Source: Candidatus Alloclostridium intestinigallinarum | GTDB lineage: Bacteria; Bacillota; Clostridia; Christensenellales; UBA3700 | DNA length: 64,000 bases | NCBI GenBank assembly: GCA_904382605.1 | Contig: CAJFJA010000006.1 | Coordinates: 1 to 64,000 of the forward strand | Reading direction: 5' to 3' | Part shown: positions 1 to 7,676 of the stretch, piece by piece | Layout of the letters: each line of letters begins with the position of its first letter | Position numbering within the stretch: the stretch's first letter is position 1 | Translations under genes and position numbers: made by a program | The notes under the pieces: generated by a model | Seen by the model: the letters and a program-made list of their open reading frames with translations, nothing else | Database searches by the model: none | What the model was told of the DNA's origin: nothing

Positions 1-82
1 GCCGCCGCAGGCTGATTACTCTGCGAAGAAAGCAATTCGGCATTATTACCCGGTTACTTCGCAGATTATCATGGGTGGAGCG
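1..82. repeat. Dispersed palindromic repeat, copy 1
   Basis: These 82 bases align without gaps to 59712-59793, with six differences that I count by eye. The core folds as a hairpin: CTGCGAAG near base 22 pairs with CTTCGCAG near base 59, closed by an 8-base loop around TCGGCATT. In the other copy the right arm reads CTTTGCAG, so a G-U pair is kept there. The element may continue past the left edge of the window. It is a short intergenic repeat of unknown mobility and abuts a truncated MITE. Confidence 0.75.
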
Positions 83-94
83 TCACACGCTCCC

Positions 95-254
95 ACAATT
101 TGTCGACTTGTTGTAGGTTACTACAACTGCGCGCCATCTCGCACAAATCTGCTCGAAACCAGTTACGCTTAAAGCAAGGCATTTTACAACCCGACATATA
201 CACATATTTTATGTTTTACTGTAAAATGTGTTCTACTGAGGTTGGCTACGGGTA
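95..254 (+). mobile_element. MITE family A, copy 1 (left end missing)
   Basis: Bases 95-254 match the inner and right parts of the copies at 10903-11101 and 33150-33365, including the core TGTCGACTTGTTGTAGG, the small hairpin TTGTAGGTTACTACAA and the right terminal repeat ending GGCTACGGGTA. The left terminal repeat (TACCCGTAGC type) is absent and the sequence joins the neighbouring palindromic repeat. There is no coding capacity, so it would need a transposase supplied elsewhere. Confidence 0.8.
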
Positions 255-302
255 TGAAAGATAAAAATTCAATCCGTCCGGCGGGACGGACGGGAGGGGC
301 AT

Positions 303-710
303 ATGGAACAGGTTATAAAAGCGAAAGGCGGAAAAGGTCCGGGAGCGGGCAGGACGGCGCTCGTATCGCCCGTGCTCGTGCTGTACTACCTCTTTTCGGG
401 GACGTGCATGGCGCTGGGCTGGGTTATGGCGGCGGGAATCGCGCTTGCTATAGTGCTGGAAGTGCTGGGCGGCGGAACCATGATGGTAATGGCTTTTCTG
501 CTGGGCAGGCAGGCGGGCTTTACCGTGGGACTTTTCCTGTTCGGGCTGGGATTGTGGCTGATAGTCGCGCCCACGTTCATGCTGACGAGGGAAGTGTTTA
601 TCGGTATGAAGACCATTACGAAATATTACGTTAAAAAGAGCGGCGACGTGACGAACAGGTTATTGGGAAAGCCGCTGAATAAAAATATATCCGGGGAGAT
701 TGCTTTATGA
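303..710 (+). CDS. Small multi-pass membrane protein, unknown function
   Basis: This 135-aa protein has a short basic N terminus (KAKGGKGPGAGR) and about three hydrophobic stretches, roughly residues 20-45, 47-66 and 70-92, followed by a polar basic tail. No family was recognised. The start is supported by a GGGAGGGG ribosome site just before ATG 303. Its stop overlaps the next start in an ATGA arrangement, so the two proteins are probably made together. The truncated MITE ends about 50 bases upstream and could affect the promoter. By composition it is an integral membrane protein; any function is unknown. Confidence 0.65.
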   Translation: MEQVIKAKGGKGPGAGRTALVSPVLVLYYLFSGTCMALGWVMAAGIALAIVLEVLGGGTMMVMAFLLGRQAGFTVGLFLFGLGLWLIVAPTFMLTREVFIGMKTITKYYVKKSGDVTNRLLGKPLNKNISGEIAL

Positions 711-1225
711 AAGGGAATACGGTATTGAACGGCAACGAATACGCCAGGCGCGAAGTGCGCAGTGAAGAAAGTTCTTTAATGGAGCAGAGTTTCACCGACT
801 TCGGCTGGGAGTGCGTAAGGCAGGAAAATCTGGGCGGAGGCAAAACAGCCCTCTACTTCCGCCGTGAAAAAAGCGGCGATAAAAAACGGTTGGACGCCTT
901 GCAGAAAGAGTGCGAAAAACTCATACGCGACGTGGAGAGAATAAGGAAGAATCCGTCGGAACTTCTCTCGTTTGCCACGCTCATGAGCGGAATCGTGGCG
1001 GCGTATTTTATCATTACGGGCATTATCGCCGCCATTTTGGGCGGATATATCGCGGCAGGCGGTTTCGCCGGCGCGGGGCTTTTACTTCTGCTCACCGCGT
1101 GCGTGCTCACCGTTGCGGCGCCCGGTATAAGCGGAAGGGCGCAGCTCCAGATAGGCGGAATCACCGAAAATATTCTGCATATGCGCGAACAGGCGAAAAA
1201 ACTGAGAAAAGGCGCAGCTGACTGA
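707..1225 (+). CDS. Two-helix membrane protein with charged flanks, unknown function
   Basis: This 172-aa protein is translationally coupled to the previous gene (ATGA overlap). Residues about 1-80 are soluble and charged, with a likely helical stretch around residues 55-80 (LDALQKECEKLIRDVERIRK). Two transmembrane helices follow at roughly 85-113 and 117-138, and a basic tail (MREQAKKLRKG) closes the protein. I recognise no domain. The pair looks like a small membrane complex, which is an inference from overlap and topology only. A good intrinsic terminator follows directly after the stop. Confidence 0.65.
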   Translation: MKGNTVLNGNEYARREVRSEESSLMEQSFTDFGWECVRQENLGGGKTALYFRREKSGDKKRLDALQKECEKLIRDVERIRKNPSELLSFATLMSGIVAAYFIITGIIAAILGGYIAAGGFAGAGLLLLLTACVLTVAAPGISGRAQLQIGGITENILHMREQAKKLRKGAAD

Positions 1226-1242
1226 GTAAGTACGCGCCGCAT

Positions 1243-1269
1243 AAAAAGCGCCGGCAGCGGCGCTTTTTT
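1243..1269 (+). terminator. Intrinsic terminator after the membrane-protein pair
   Basis: An AGCGCC/GGCGCT stem with a six-base loop is followed by a run of six T, 18 bases after the stop codon at 1225. Confidence 0.85.
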
Positions 1270-1432
1270 GTTAAAGAGTTGCGTCTGAAAGCAACCCGTC
1301 TTGCGGTATATAAAAATTTTCAAAAAATTTTTTGAAGCTGTCTTTTCTTGTCAGTAATAATGTGTTATGATAAAAAAGGCGAAATCAAATAACGCCAACA
1401 GCAGGCTATGTCATACCGTTAAACTAAAAAGG

Positions 1433-1535
1433 TAAAAAAAAATCCGCCTTGCGGCGGGCTCCGGCGAAAACCCCGAAGCGTGTAGTTTACCATTTATTTT
1501 AACAATCACGATGTAGTTTCATATGGTAGCAAAAT
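1433..1535 (-). ncRNA. Type II CRISPR tracrRNA
   Basis: Read on the minus strand, 1535-1509 is the exact reverse complement of the last 27 bases of the adjacent CRISPR repeat, giving a 27-bp upper stem. Next come a short bulge (TGATTG) and TTAAAAT, which pairs with the GTTTTA at the 5' end of the repeat. This is the lower-stem/bulge/upper-stem layout of Cas9 guide RNAs, and GTTAAAATAA is a hallmark of type II-A tracrRNAs. Downstream there is a possible CTTCGG..CCGGAG hairpin, then a CCGCC-GCAA-GGCGG terminator hairpin and a nine-T run. The 5' end is a guess: transcription probably starts inside or beyond the first spacer. The anti-repeat lies exactly one repeat-plus-spacer period (66 bases) before the first perfect repeat. 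Confidence 0.85.
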
Positions 1536-1797
1536 AAGGGATAGAAAACAGGCAGTAGCATATAGGTTTTAGAACGATGTAGTTTCATATGGTAGCAAAA
1601 TACGCTCCGTGCATATGCTTACCTTACAATCGTTTTAGAACGATGTAGTTTCATATGGTAGCAAAATTTTATTGCAAAAATTTAAAACAATGGTTCAGTT
1701 TTAGAACGATGTAGTTTCATATGGTAGCAAAATCATTTTCTCAATCTCGCTGCTTATAGCTCCGTTTTAGAACGATGTAGTTTTATATGCAAAAATC
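1500..1797 (+). CRISPR. Short type II CRISPR array, 36-bp repeats and 30-bp spacers
   Basis: Three perfect 36-bp repeats start at 1566, 1632 and 1698, each beginning GTTTTAGAACGATGTAG and ending GGTAGCAAAAT. A degenerate fourth begins at 1764, intact for about 20 bases and then diverged with a 4-base deletion. The unit at 1500-1535 keeps only the last 27 bases and is the tracrRNA anti-repeat. Spacers at 1536-1565, 1602-1631, 1668-1697 and 1734-1763 are each exactly 30 bases. The repeat has the typical type II-A/II-C form (GTTTTAGA start, A-rich end). A degenerate last repeat suggests the leader-distal end is on the right. No cas1, cas2, cas9 or csn2 is found in the window. The array is probably small and old; activity depends on a Cas9 encoded elsewhere. 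Confidence 0.95.
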
Positions 1798-1973
1798 GGG
1801 TTACAGGTATTGTATCGGGGTATGCTTGGTATATTTATTCTTAAAAGTTATAAAAATTTCCCGTAGAGTCGAAAAAATTATCGAAAAAGCAATATAATGG
1901 GATGTTATTAATACATTTTGGTTGAAATTTGAAACCTGCTATGATAAACTTGAATTTGCGTAGGGAGACAGTT

Positions 1974-2867
1974 ATGATTAACAAGTTTGTCAGCAAACGA
2001 TTTATTCAGGCCGTTCATAACATTTTAGGTGAATTCGGATACGAAGATACGGATAATCTGGACTTTGAATTGATTCGTTATAATGCCATAGATCTTTTGA
2101 ATCATACGCACAATTTGAACGATGCCGTGGAAGTATGCAGAATGTTTTGGTTTTTGCTGAGGTATCGCAAGGAAGTGCAGACTATTTTTCTACGCCAGAG
2201 CATTATGTACAAAGCGATGGAATTCGATCATCTGAAAATCATAAAACGCTGTCCTTCGAAAGAGGCGTACGGAGTATATTTTATTTCGAACGCAATGACG
2301 TTGAGTCCGGACGAACTGCTACTTTCGTCCGCGTCGTTTTACGACCGTGCCATACGGTTCGGGCGCAGGAAGGACGGCGCATATACGGTGACTGACGACG
2401 GCGATTACTATATGAAACTTTCGCAAAATTCCGTTTTGGAAGCGGAGATATATTCCGCGGAAACAGGCGAGCCCGTATGCAAAGTCGTTGCCGACGAGGA
2501 TTTCAATTTCAGGCTGAAGAACAACCGTTCCGGTTATTATATGGTGACCGATGACGATTATATCGGCTTTTACGATATGGATTATATCGAGTACCTGCGC
2601 GAGGGCGAAATTATAGATACTGACAGATTGGTTGCGGATATGGAATGGGGCGTAGCGGACGATTGCGAAGAATACTCCACCGTAACCAGGCTGTCGCTGT
2701 TCGATGTCGGCGACGACGCTTCCGAACTGATATTTTTGCTTTCCGCGGCGGTAAATCTCATATACCGCAGATATATGAAATCGCTGAACCCGGACAGGGG
2801 CGACAGGGAAGAACGCGATAATCTGCCTTATACGGAAATAGGCAATATCGGTCGATATTTCAATTAA
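1974..2867 (+). CDS. Uncharacterised protein next to the CRISPR array
   Basis: This 297-aa protein starts at ATG 1974, preferred over in-frame upstream starts because TAGGGAGA lies seven bases before it. Residues about 1-110 are helical and polar. Residues about 120-270 look beta-rich, with recurring turns such as DDGDYYMKLSQNS and DDDYIGFYDMDY, and end in a hydrophobic helix (SELIFLLSAAVNLIYRRYM). The second half recalls the tubby/LURP-one-related fold, but this is a weak resemblance and no function follows from it. It has no signal peptide. It is AT-rich like the flanking array and restriction operon. It faces the restriction operon across a shared terminator. It is not recognisable as a Cas protein. 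Confidence 0.7.
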   Translation: MINKFVSKRFIQAVHNILGEFGYEDTDNLDFELIRYNAIDLLNHTHNLNDAVEVCRMFWFLLRYRKEVQTIFLRQSIMYKAMEFDHLKIIKRCPSKEAYGVYFISNAMTLSPDELLLSSASFYDRAIRFGRRKDGAYTVTDDGDYYMKLSQNSVLEAEIYSAETGEPVCKVVADEDFNFRLKNNRSGYYMVTDDDYIGFYDMDYIEYLREGEIIDTDRLVADMEWGVADDCEEYSTVTRLSLFDVGDDASELIFLLSAAVNLIYRRYMKSLNPDRGDREERDNLPYTEIGNIGRYFN

Positions 2868-2915
2868 TATATAGACATATTCAAGCATGTAAAAGAAGAG
2901 AGAAAAGTAAAATAT

Positions 2916-2941
2916 AAAGAGGACTTGCTGTCCTCTTTTTA
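2916..2941. terminator. Bidirectional intrinsic terminator
   Basis: An AAAGAGGAC/GTCCTCTTT hairpin with loop TTGCT has T-rich sequence on the right and A-rich sequence on the left. It lies between two convergent genes, the 1974 gene and hsdR, and can serve both. Confidence 0.8.
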
Positions 2942-2970
2942 TTTTTAAAATTAAAGACAAAGATGAAGTT

Positions 2971-5900
2971 TTACTGTGAGCGGAGCAGTTTATATATCTC
3001 CGATGCCATAAAATGCAATATTTGCGAATAATAATTTTCGTCGGTATACAGTTTTGTGAAGGCATCGGTATTATTCGCGCAACAGTCGCTGACCAGCTGT
3101 TTGAATTTCTCGGGAAAAATACCTTTGGCAAACACCTCGGAATTATTATCTTTTGCATAACGACGAAATTTAGCTATATCTTTGTCTTTCATGAATAAAT
3201 CCAAAATAGCGCCCACTATAACGCGATCGCTTTCAGTAAAGTCGCCTTCATATCTGTCGTTTATGCGGTCTATTATATTTTGTAAGGCGTCCTTCTTCGG
3301 CAGTTTGGGTTTAGAAGCCTTTGCCGAAGGGGTGAGATCCACATCTTGTTTATCAAGAATGATTTCGCCCTTGAAACTTGTTGTCAGGGCTGCATATTCT
3401 AATTTGATTTTATCCAGCCAATCGATGGGAGGATTCTTTTCGGCAGGTAGCAATTTTAGCAAGTGTGAGCAGAATACATATTCTTTGAAAAGTTCCTCAT
3501 CGTGCAATCTTATCAATTGAGTGACATATGCGTAGGACTTGACAAATTTACGTATATCCATACGCGCGTTGAATTTTTCTTCTTCGTTTGCCAAGTCGTT
3601 ATATCTGTCAACTACAGGTTTGATTATACTGCTTAATTTACCCATCAGAGCCGGACTTTGCTTTGAGCCCTCGTTTTTTATCATAAAAGCATAATAGTTA
3701 TTCACATCGTCGGCGTTAAACAGCATATATTCCTTTATTTTTGAGCGAAGATCGTAAACGCGATTGAAATCACTACGGCCGTCAAGCAACGTGGCTTGAT
3801 AAAATGGTTGAAAACTTTCCTTTATAGTTTCATCTGAGTTGGCAAAATCCAGTACGAATGTCGAAGTTTTTCCGGGAGCGGTTCTGTTAAGGCGCGACAG
3901 AGTTTGCACGGCATTTATGCCTTTGAGTTTTTTGTCTACATACATGGAATGTAAAAGCGGCTCGTCAAATCCTGTCTGATATTTGTTGGCAACAATCAAT
4001 ATGTTGTTTCTTTCTGAACGAAATTCGCGCCTGAATTTTTTATCGGAAGAAATTTTGTAGCCGTTGTTATCGAAGTTGAGGTCTTTTTCCTCATATTTAA
4101 CGCCGTTCAAATCCACCGTGCCGGAAAAAGCTACCATAACGCCGCAACCTTTACTTTCCAAAGGGTGTTGCTTCATATAGTCCTTTACGGCAAGAAAATA
4201 TCTTACAGCATTGGCGCGGCTGTCGGCTATTATCATTGCTTTGCCTCTTCCGTCTATCTGAAAGCGTCCATTCTGCAAAAAGTTTGCCATTATAAGGTCC
4301 GTTTTTTGCGCTATGGTGTGCCCGTGCTCTTTGTAATAGCGGACTATTGCCTTCAGCGCGGGACCTTCCAGCAGTTCGGGATTATCCTGCGAAGTGCGCA
4401 CTATTTTAAATGTTTCTTTTATTGTGGTATATCCCGAAAGTACGTCCAGAATAAAGCCTTCTTCTATTGCCTGGCGCATAGAATAGACGTGGAAGGGACG
4501 CATTTTTCCCGTTGCGGGGTCGGGCGTACCAAAAAGTTCCAGCGTTTTATTGCTGGGGGTGGCGGTAAAGGCAAAGAACGATTGGTTTGCATGTTGTCCC
4601 TGTGACATCAGCGTTATTAAAAGTGCGTCCGAGTCGTCAAACTCATCCTCGTTTATGCCTTCTTCCTCGGCGTAGGCTTTAATGGCAAGGTCGGGATCGA
4701 TAAGCGATTTGCGCAAGGTTTTGGCACTTTCACCGCTTTGCCCTTGATGCGCTTCGTCTATGATAATTGCGAATTTTCTGCCTTTAAGGTTGACAAAATC
4801 TTTATAAGCGAACAAAAACTTTTGGATAGTGCAAATGATTATCCTCTTTTTATCGTTGATTGCGTCCGTAAGTCCCCGCGACTTTTTCTTATCGTCGATG
4901 GGCTCCACCAGCCCCGGAGTGTGGTCAAAGCTGTTTATCGTGTCCTGCAATTGACTGTCTAATACTATACGGTTGGTTACCACGATTACGGAGTCGAATA
5001 CGGGTTCGTTAAAATCGTTATGCAAAGATGCCAGACGGTAGGCTATCCAGGCAATGGAATTGGATTTGCCGCTACCTGCGGAATGTTCTATCAGATAATT
5101 TTTCCCGGTGCCGTATTCTTTGACATCGGAAGTAATTTTACGAACGACATCGAATTGATGATAGCGGGGAAATATGAGCTTTTTCTTTTCAACAACCTTG
5201 ATTGCGCCGTCCGATTCCACTTCTGTTTTTTCACATACATACGCGAAAAATTTGTTTATAATGTCAATCAGATTGTCGCGGTTAAGCACGTTTTTCCATA
5301 AATAAGAGGTCACATAGTCGCCGTCAGCCGGAGGATTACCTTTGCCACCCGAAACACCGGCGCCGTTGCTGCCTTGGTTAAAAGGTACGAAATGAGTGCG
5401 TCCGTCATTAAGGCATGTAGTCATATACGCTTCGTACAAGTCGACCGCAAAATACACCAGGAAGCGATTGTTCAGCTTAAAGCAGAATTCCTTGCTGCTA
5501 CGATCGTTGCGATATTGCTCTATTGCGCACTCCGCGTTTTGTCCCGTGTATTGGTTTTTTAACTCCAAAGCTACAATAGGAAAACCGTTTACGGAAAGCA
5601 CCATGTCTATGGTATTATTGTTGTTTGCCGAGTAGGCGAATTGCCTTGTGCAGCCCAAAATGTTTTGCCGGTACAGCTCGTTTTGTGCGGCGTTTAATTC
5701 CGATTCCGGCTTGAAGTAGCAAAGTTTTATCTTTATGCCCAAATCTTCTATGCCGTTTTTTAGCGTGTAAAGCAATCCCTTGCTTTGTATCGTATTTTGT
5801 ATTCGCTGATAAAGGCGCTCTTCGGCGTCGTTTTTATAAAGATTTTTATATTTTTCCCATGCCTTAGGCTGTGTGTTCTGAATGAAAGTTTGCAATATCT

Positions 5901-6045
5901 CAGGGTAATAAGCCCGCTTTTTGTCGTAGACATATTTATGTATGCGATGACCATCGGGATTAGCATAGGAAAACTGTTCATACCCGCCTTCGGTAATAAG
6001 ATAGTTTTCTATATCCGATTCAAAGCATTTTTCCTTAAGTTCCAT
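2971..6045 (-). CDS. hsdR: Type I restriction enzyme subunit R
   Basis: This 1024-aa protein is the translocating and cutting subunit of a type I restriction system. The nuclease domain shows DMVLSVNGFPIVALELK (about residues 147-163), the D..ExK core. The helicase motor follows: Walker A in HSAGSGKSNS, DEAH in IIIDEAHQG, motif III-like FTATPS, and the arginine-finger motif VI in QTLSRLNRT. The C-terminal part (about 830-1024) is the expected helical region that contacts the methylase core. Length is normal for the family. It is the last gene of the operon, 13 bases after the small membrane gene, and ends in the bidirectional terminator. No frameshift is seen, so the enzyme is probably active. 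Confidence 0.95.
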   Translation of the reverse strand: MELKEKCFESDIENYLITEGGYEQFSYANPDGHRIHKYVYDKKRAYYPEILQTFIQNTQPKAWEKYKNLYKNDAEERLYQRIQNTIQSKGLLYTLKNGIEDLGIKIKLCYFKPESELNAAQNELYRQNILGCTRQFAYSANNNNTIDMVLSVNGFPIVALELKNQYTGQNAECAIEQYRNDRSSKEFCFKLNNRFLVYFAVDLYEAYMTTCLNDGRTHFVPFNQGSNGAGVSGGKGNPPADGDYVTSYLWKNVLNRDNLIDIINKFFAYVCEKTEVESDGAIKVVEKKKLIFPRYHQFDVVRKITSDVKEYGTGKNYLIEHSAGSGKSNSIAWIAYRLASLHNDFNEPVFDSVIVVTNRIVLDSQLQDTINSFDHTPGLVEPIDDKKKSRGLTDAINDKKRIIICTIQKFLFAYKDFVNLKGRKFAIIIDEAHQGQSGESAKTLRKSLIDPDLAIKAYAEEEGINEDEFDDSDALLITLMSQGQHANQSFFAFTATPSNKTLELFGTPDPATGKMRPFHVYSMRQAIEEGFILDVLSGYTTIKETFKIVRTSQDNPELLEGPALKAIVRYYKEHGHTIAQKTDLIMANFLQNGRFQIDGRGKAMIIADSRANAVRYFLAVKDYMKQHPLESKGCGVMVAFSGTVDLNGVKYEEKDLNFDNNGYKISSDKKFRREFRSERNNILIVANKYQTGFDEPLLHSMYVDKKLKGINAVQTLSRLNRTAPGKTSTFVLDFANSDETIKESFQPFYQATLLDGRSDFNRVYDLRSKIKEYMLFNADDVNNYYAFMIKNEGSKQSPALMGKLSSIIKPVVDRYNDLANEEEKFNARMDIRKFVKSYAYVTQLIRLHDEELFKEYVFCSHLLKLLPAEKNPPIDWLDKIKLEYAALTTSFKGEIILDKQDVDLTPSAKASKPKLPKKDALQNIIDRINDRYEGDFTESDRVIVGAILDLFMKDKDIAKFRRYAKDNNSEVFAKGIFPEKFKQLVSDCCANNTDAFTKLYTDENYYSQILHFMASEIYKLLRSQ

Positions 6046-6058
6046 ATTTTACTCCTTA

Positions 6059-6385
6059 TCATATAAAGTGTAACACAACGCTTGTTATAATGGCAATTAA
6101 AGAAACGGCAAGCGAAAGCACAAATTCTATGGCATGCTTGCGGTTGGTTTTTTGTTGTTCGTTTTGCCGACGTTTTAATTCTGCCAGTTCTTCTTGTCTG
6201 CGCGCGTCCTCTTTTTTCAATAGCTCTACTTGTTGGGCAAGGCTCTCGTTCTGTGCGCGCATTTCGTTTACTATCGGCTGTAACCGGCGTTCCGCTTCTT
6301 CCTGTTCGGCTTTTTTTAAAGTTTCTTGCGCCGAATATAAATTAAATGTTGCAGCCGCAGAATTCGGCTTTTCAAAGTTATTCAT
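6059..6385 (-). CDS. Small coiled-coil protein with C-terminal membrane helix, in the restriction operon
   Basis: This 108-aa protein overlaps the end of hsdS by eight bases and precedes hsdR by 13 bases, so it is a true operon member. Residues about 20-85 form a continuous charged heptad-like helix (LKKAEQEEAERRLQ ... EELAELKRRQNEQQ). Residues about 88-108 form one hydrophobic helix at the extreme C terminus (FVLSLAVSLIAIITSVVL). This is a tail-anchored-like topology with the coiled coil in the cytoplasm. I recognise no family. A reasonable inference is that it tethers or scaffolds the restriction complex or the KAP NTPase at the membrane; nothing in the sequence proves this. Confidence 0.8.
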   Translation of the reverse strand: MNNFEKPNSAAATFNLYSAQETLKKAEQEEAERRLQPIVNEMRAQNESLAQQVELLKKEDARRQEELAELKRRQNEQQKTNRKHAIEFVLSLAVSLIAIITSVVLHFI

Positions 6386-7676
6386 GTGCCACCTCTCTTT
6401 TCCCGGTTACGCATTCGTATATCAGCGACTTTTTATATTCGCTCAGTTTGTCTATTTTTTCTTGTTTTATTTTTATTAGCTTGTCTATTTCTTCACACTT
6501 TTTATCCAAATAATCCGCAATTCGTTGTTGCTCGGGGAGGGGAGGGAGAGGGATAAGTAAATTAGCAAAAGATTCAAAAGAAATTGCTTTCCCATCCCTA
6601 AAACTTGTCGTATACGAACATATTTTTTGAATAAAAGCAACTGATTTAAATAAATACTTGTAATATTTTTCAACGATTTGTTTTGTGGCATAAAAAACCC
6701 GATATGCAGGAGAAACAACTCCTTCATATATTGAATATTCAAAACCGCCCTGAAAACTTCTCAAACTGATACAAAAGTCGCCCTTATGTATGGTTTTTAG
6801 TTCATGAAGCTCGATTCCTTCATGCAATTTAACGGATTTCATTCCTGTCAGCGAATCATATTTTACTTGAGGAATAACACCGAAGTTTTGAGTCGGGGAG
6901 AGTAATTGAAGTGAAATATTGTTCCCACGCTCCGAACGTTGAGCAAAGGTATACTTTGCTTTTTCTATTTTCCACTCTTCAGGAATCTGTCCTATCCATT
7001 CTACGCCGCTGTCTTTCATGGCGACATTCGGATCAAGACCTTTTGTAACTGCCTCGGTGATAACGGACTGCTTATACTCCTTTAACTTCTCTATCTGCTG
7101 CTGCAAAATTTCCGCTAGTTTATCCATTATGGAGCATTGTTTATCCAGATAATCCGCAATGCGCTGTTGCTCTGGGAGGGGAGGAAATAAGAGTTGTATT
7201 TTTTTACAGCCGTCATAATTAAGGCTCTGTCTAACTCCGTCGCCCATACCGTAAAAGCCTTTTGATATATCAAACGCATAAAGAAAATAGTGCATATATT
7301 TTGCAGAAGCAATGTTTGATGCATATAATCTTAGTGTGACATATGCAGAAGTAATAATGCCTATTTTTTCCGTTACTAAACCAGTACGCAAACTTCTTTG
7401 ATCGTTTTGCAGGTCGGTTAAACGCAATACTATATCATTTTTATTGACGATGTTATATCCTTCAAAAGAAACTGGGAGTAATCCATCTGCAGTTGAAATA
7501 TTTTTTTTAATTATTTTTCCATAACTTAATGATAGCAAGTTAGAGCAAAGCAAATCAGTATTTTTTTGCTTATGTTCATTAAAAATAGAGGAAAGTAAGA
7601 CGACTTTCCACTCCTGGGGAATCTGTCCTATCCATTCTATTCCGCTGTCGTTCATTGCTTGCATAGTTAACCTCAT
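6378..7676 (-). CDS. hsdS: Type I restriction specificity subunit S
   Basis: This 432-aa DNA-recognition subunit has two target-recognition domains in a clear internal repeat. Each half opens with DSG(I/V)EWIGQIP(Q/E)EWK (about residues 10 and 221) and ends with PPLPEQQRIADYLDK followed by a long helix ending in KEYKQS or SEYKKS. These helices are the spacers that set the distance between the two half-sites. Both domains are complete, so a bipartite target is expected. The start overlaps the KAP stop as ATGA. The conserved halves are natural sites for recombination that would change specificity, but no inverted or silent hsdS copy is present nearby. Confidence 0.93.
   Translation of the reverse strand: MRLTMQAMNDSGIEWIGQIPQEWKVVLLSSIFNEHKQKNTDLLCSNLLSLSYGKIIKKNISTADGLLPVSFEGYNIVNKNDIVLRLTDLQNDQRSLRTGLVTEKIGIITSAYVTLRLYASNIASAKYMHYFLYAFDISKGFYGMGDGVRQSLNYDGCKKIQLLFPPLPEQQRIADYLDKQCSIMDKLAEILQQQIEKLKEYKQSVITEAVTKGLDPNVAMKDSGVEWIGQIPEEWKIEKAKYTFAQRSERGNNISLQLLSPTQNFGVIPQVKYDSLTGMKSVKLHEGIELHELKTIHKGDFCISLRSFQGGFEYSIYEGVVSPAYRVFYATKQIVEKYYKYLFKSVAFIQKICSYTTSFRDGKAISFESFANLLIPLPPLPEQQRIADYLDKKCEEIDKLIKIKQEKIDKLSEYKKSLIYECVTGKREVAHE

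Noticed and set aside
242..634. 130-codon frame starting in the MITE end
   Set aside because: It overlaps the membrane-protein gene at 303, which has a ribosome site; the alternative frame gives a low-complexity Gly/Arg product.
1500..1535. Taking the first repeat-like unit as a normal, working CRISPR repeat
   Set aside because: Its first bases are altered, and on the other strand they form the bulge and lower stem of a tracrRNA; it is better read as the anti-repeat.
6378..7676. hsdS as a fusion or a frameshifted pair
   Set aside because: The internal duplication is the normal two-domain design of HsdS; the frame is open throughout.
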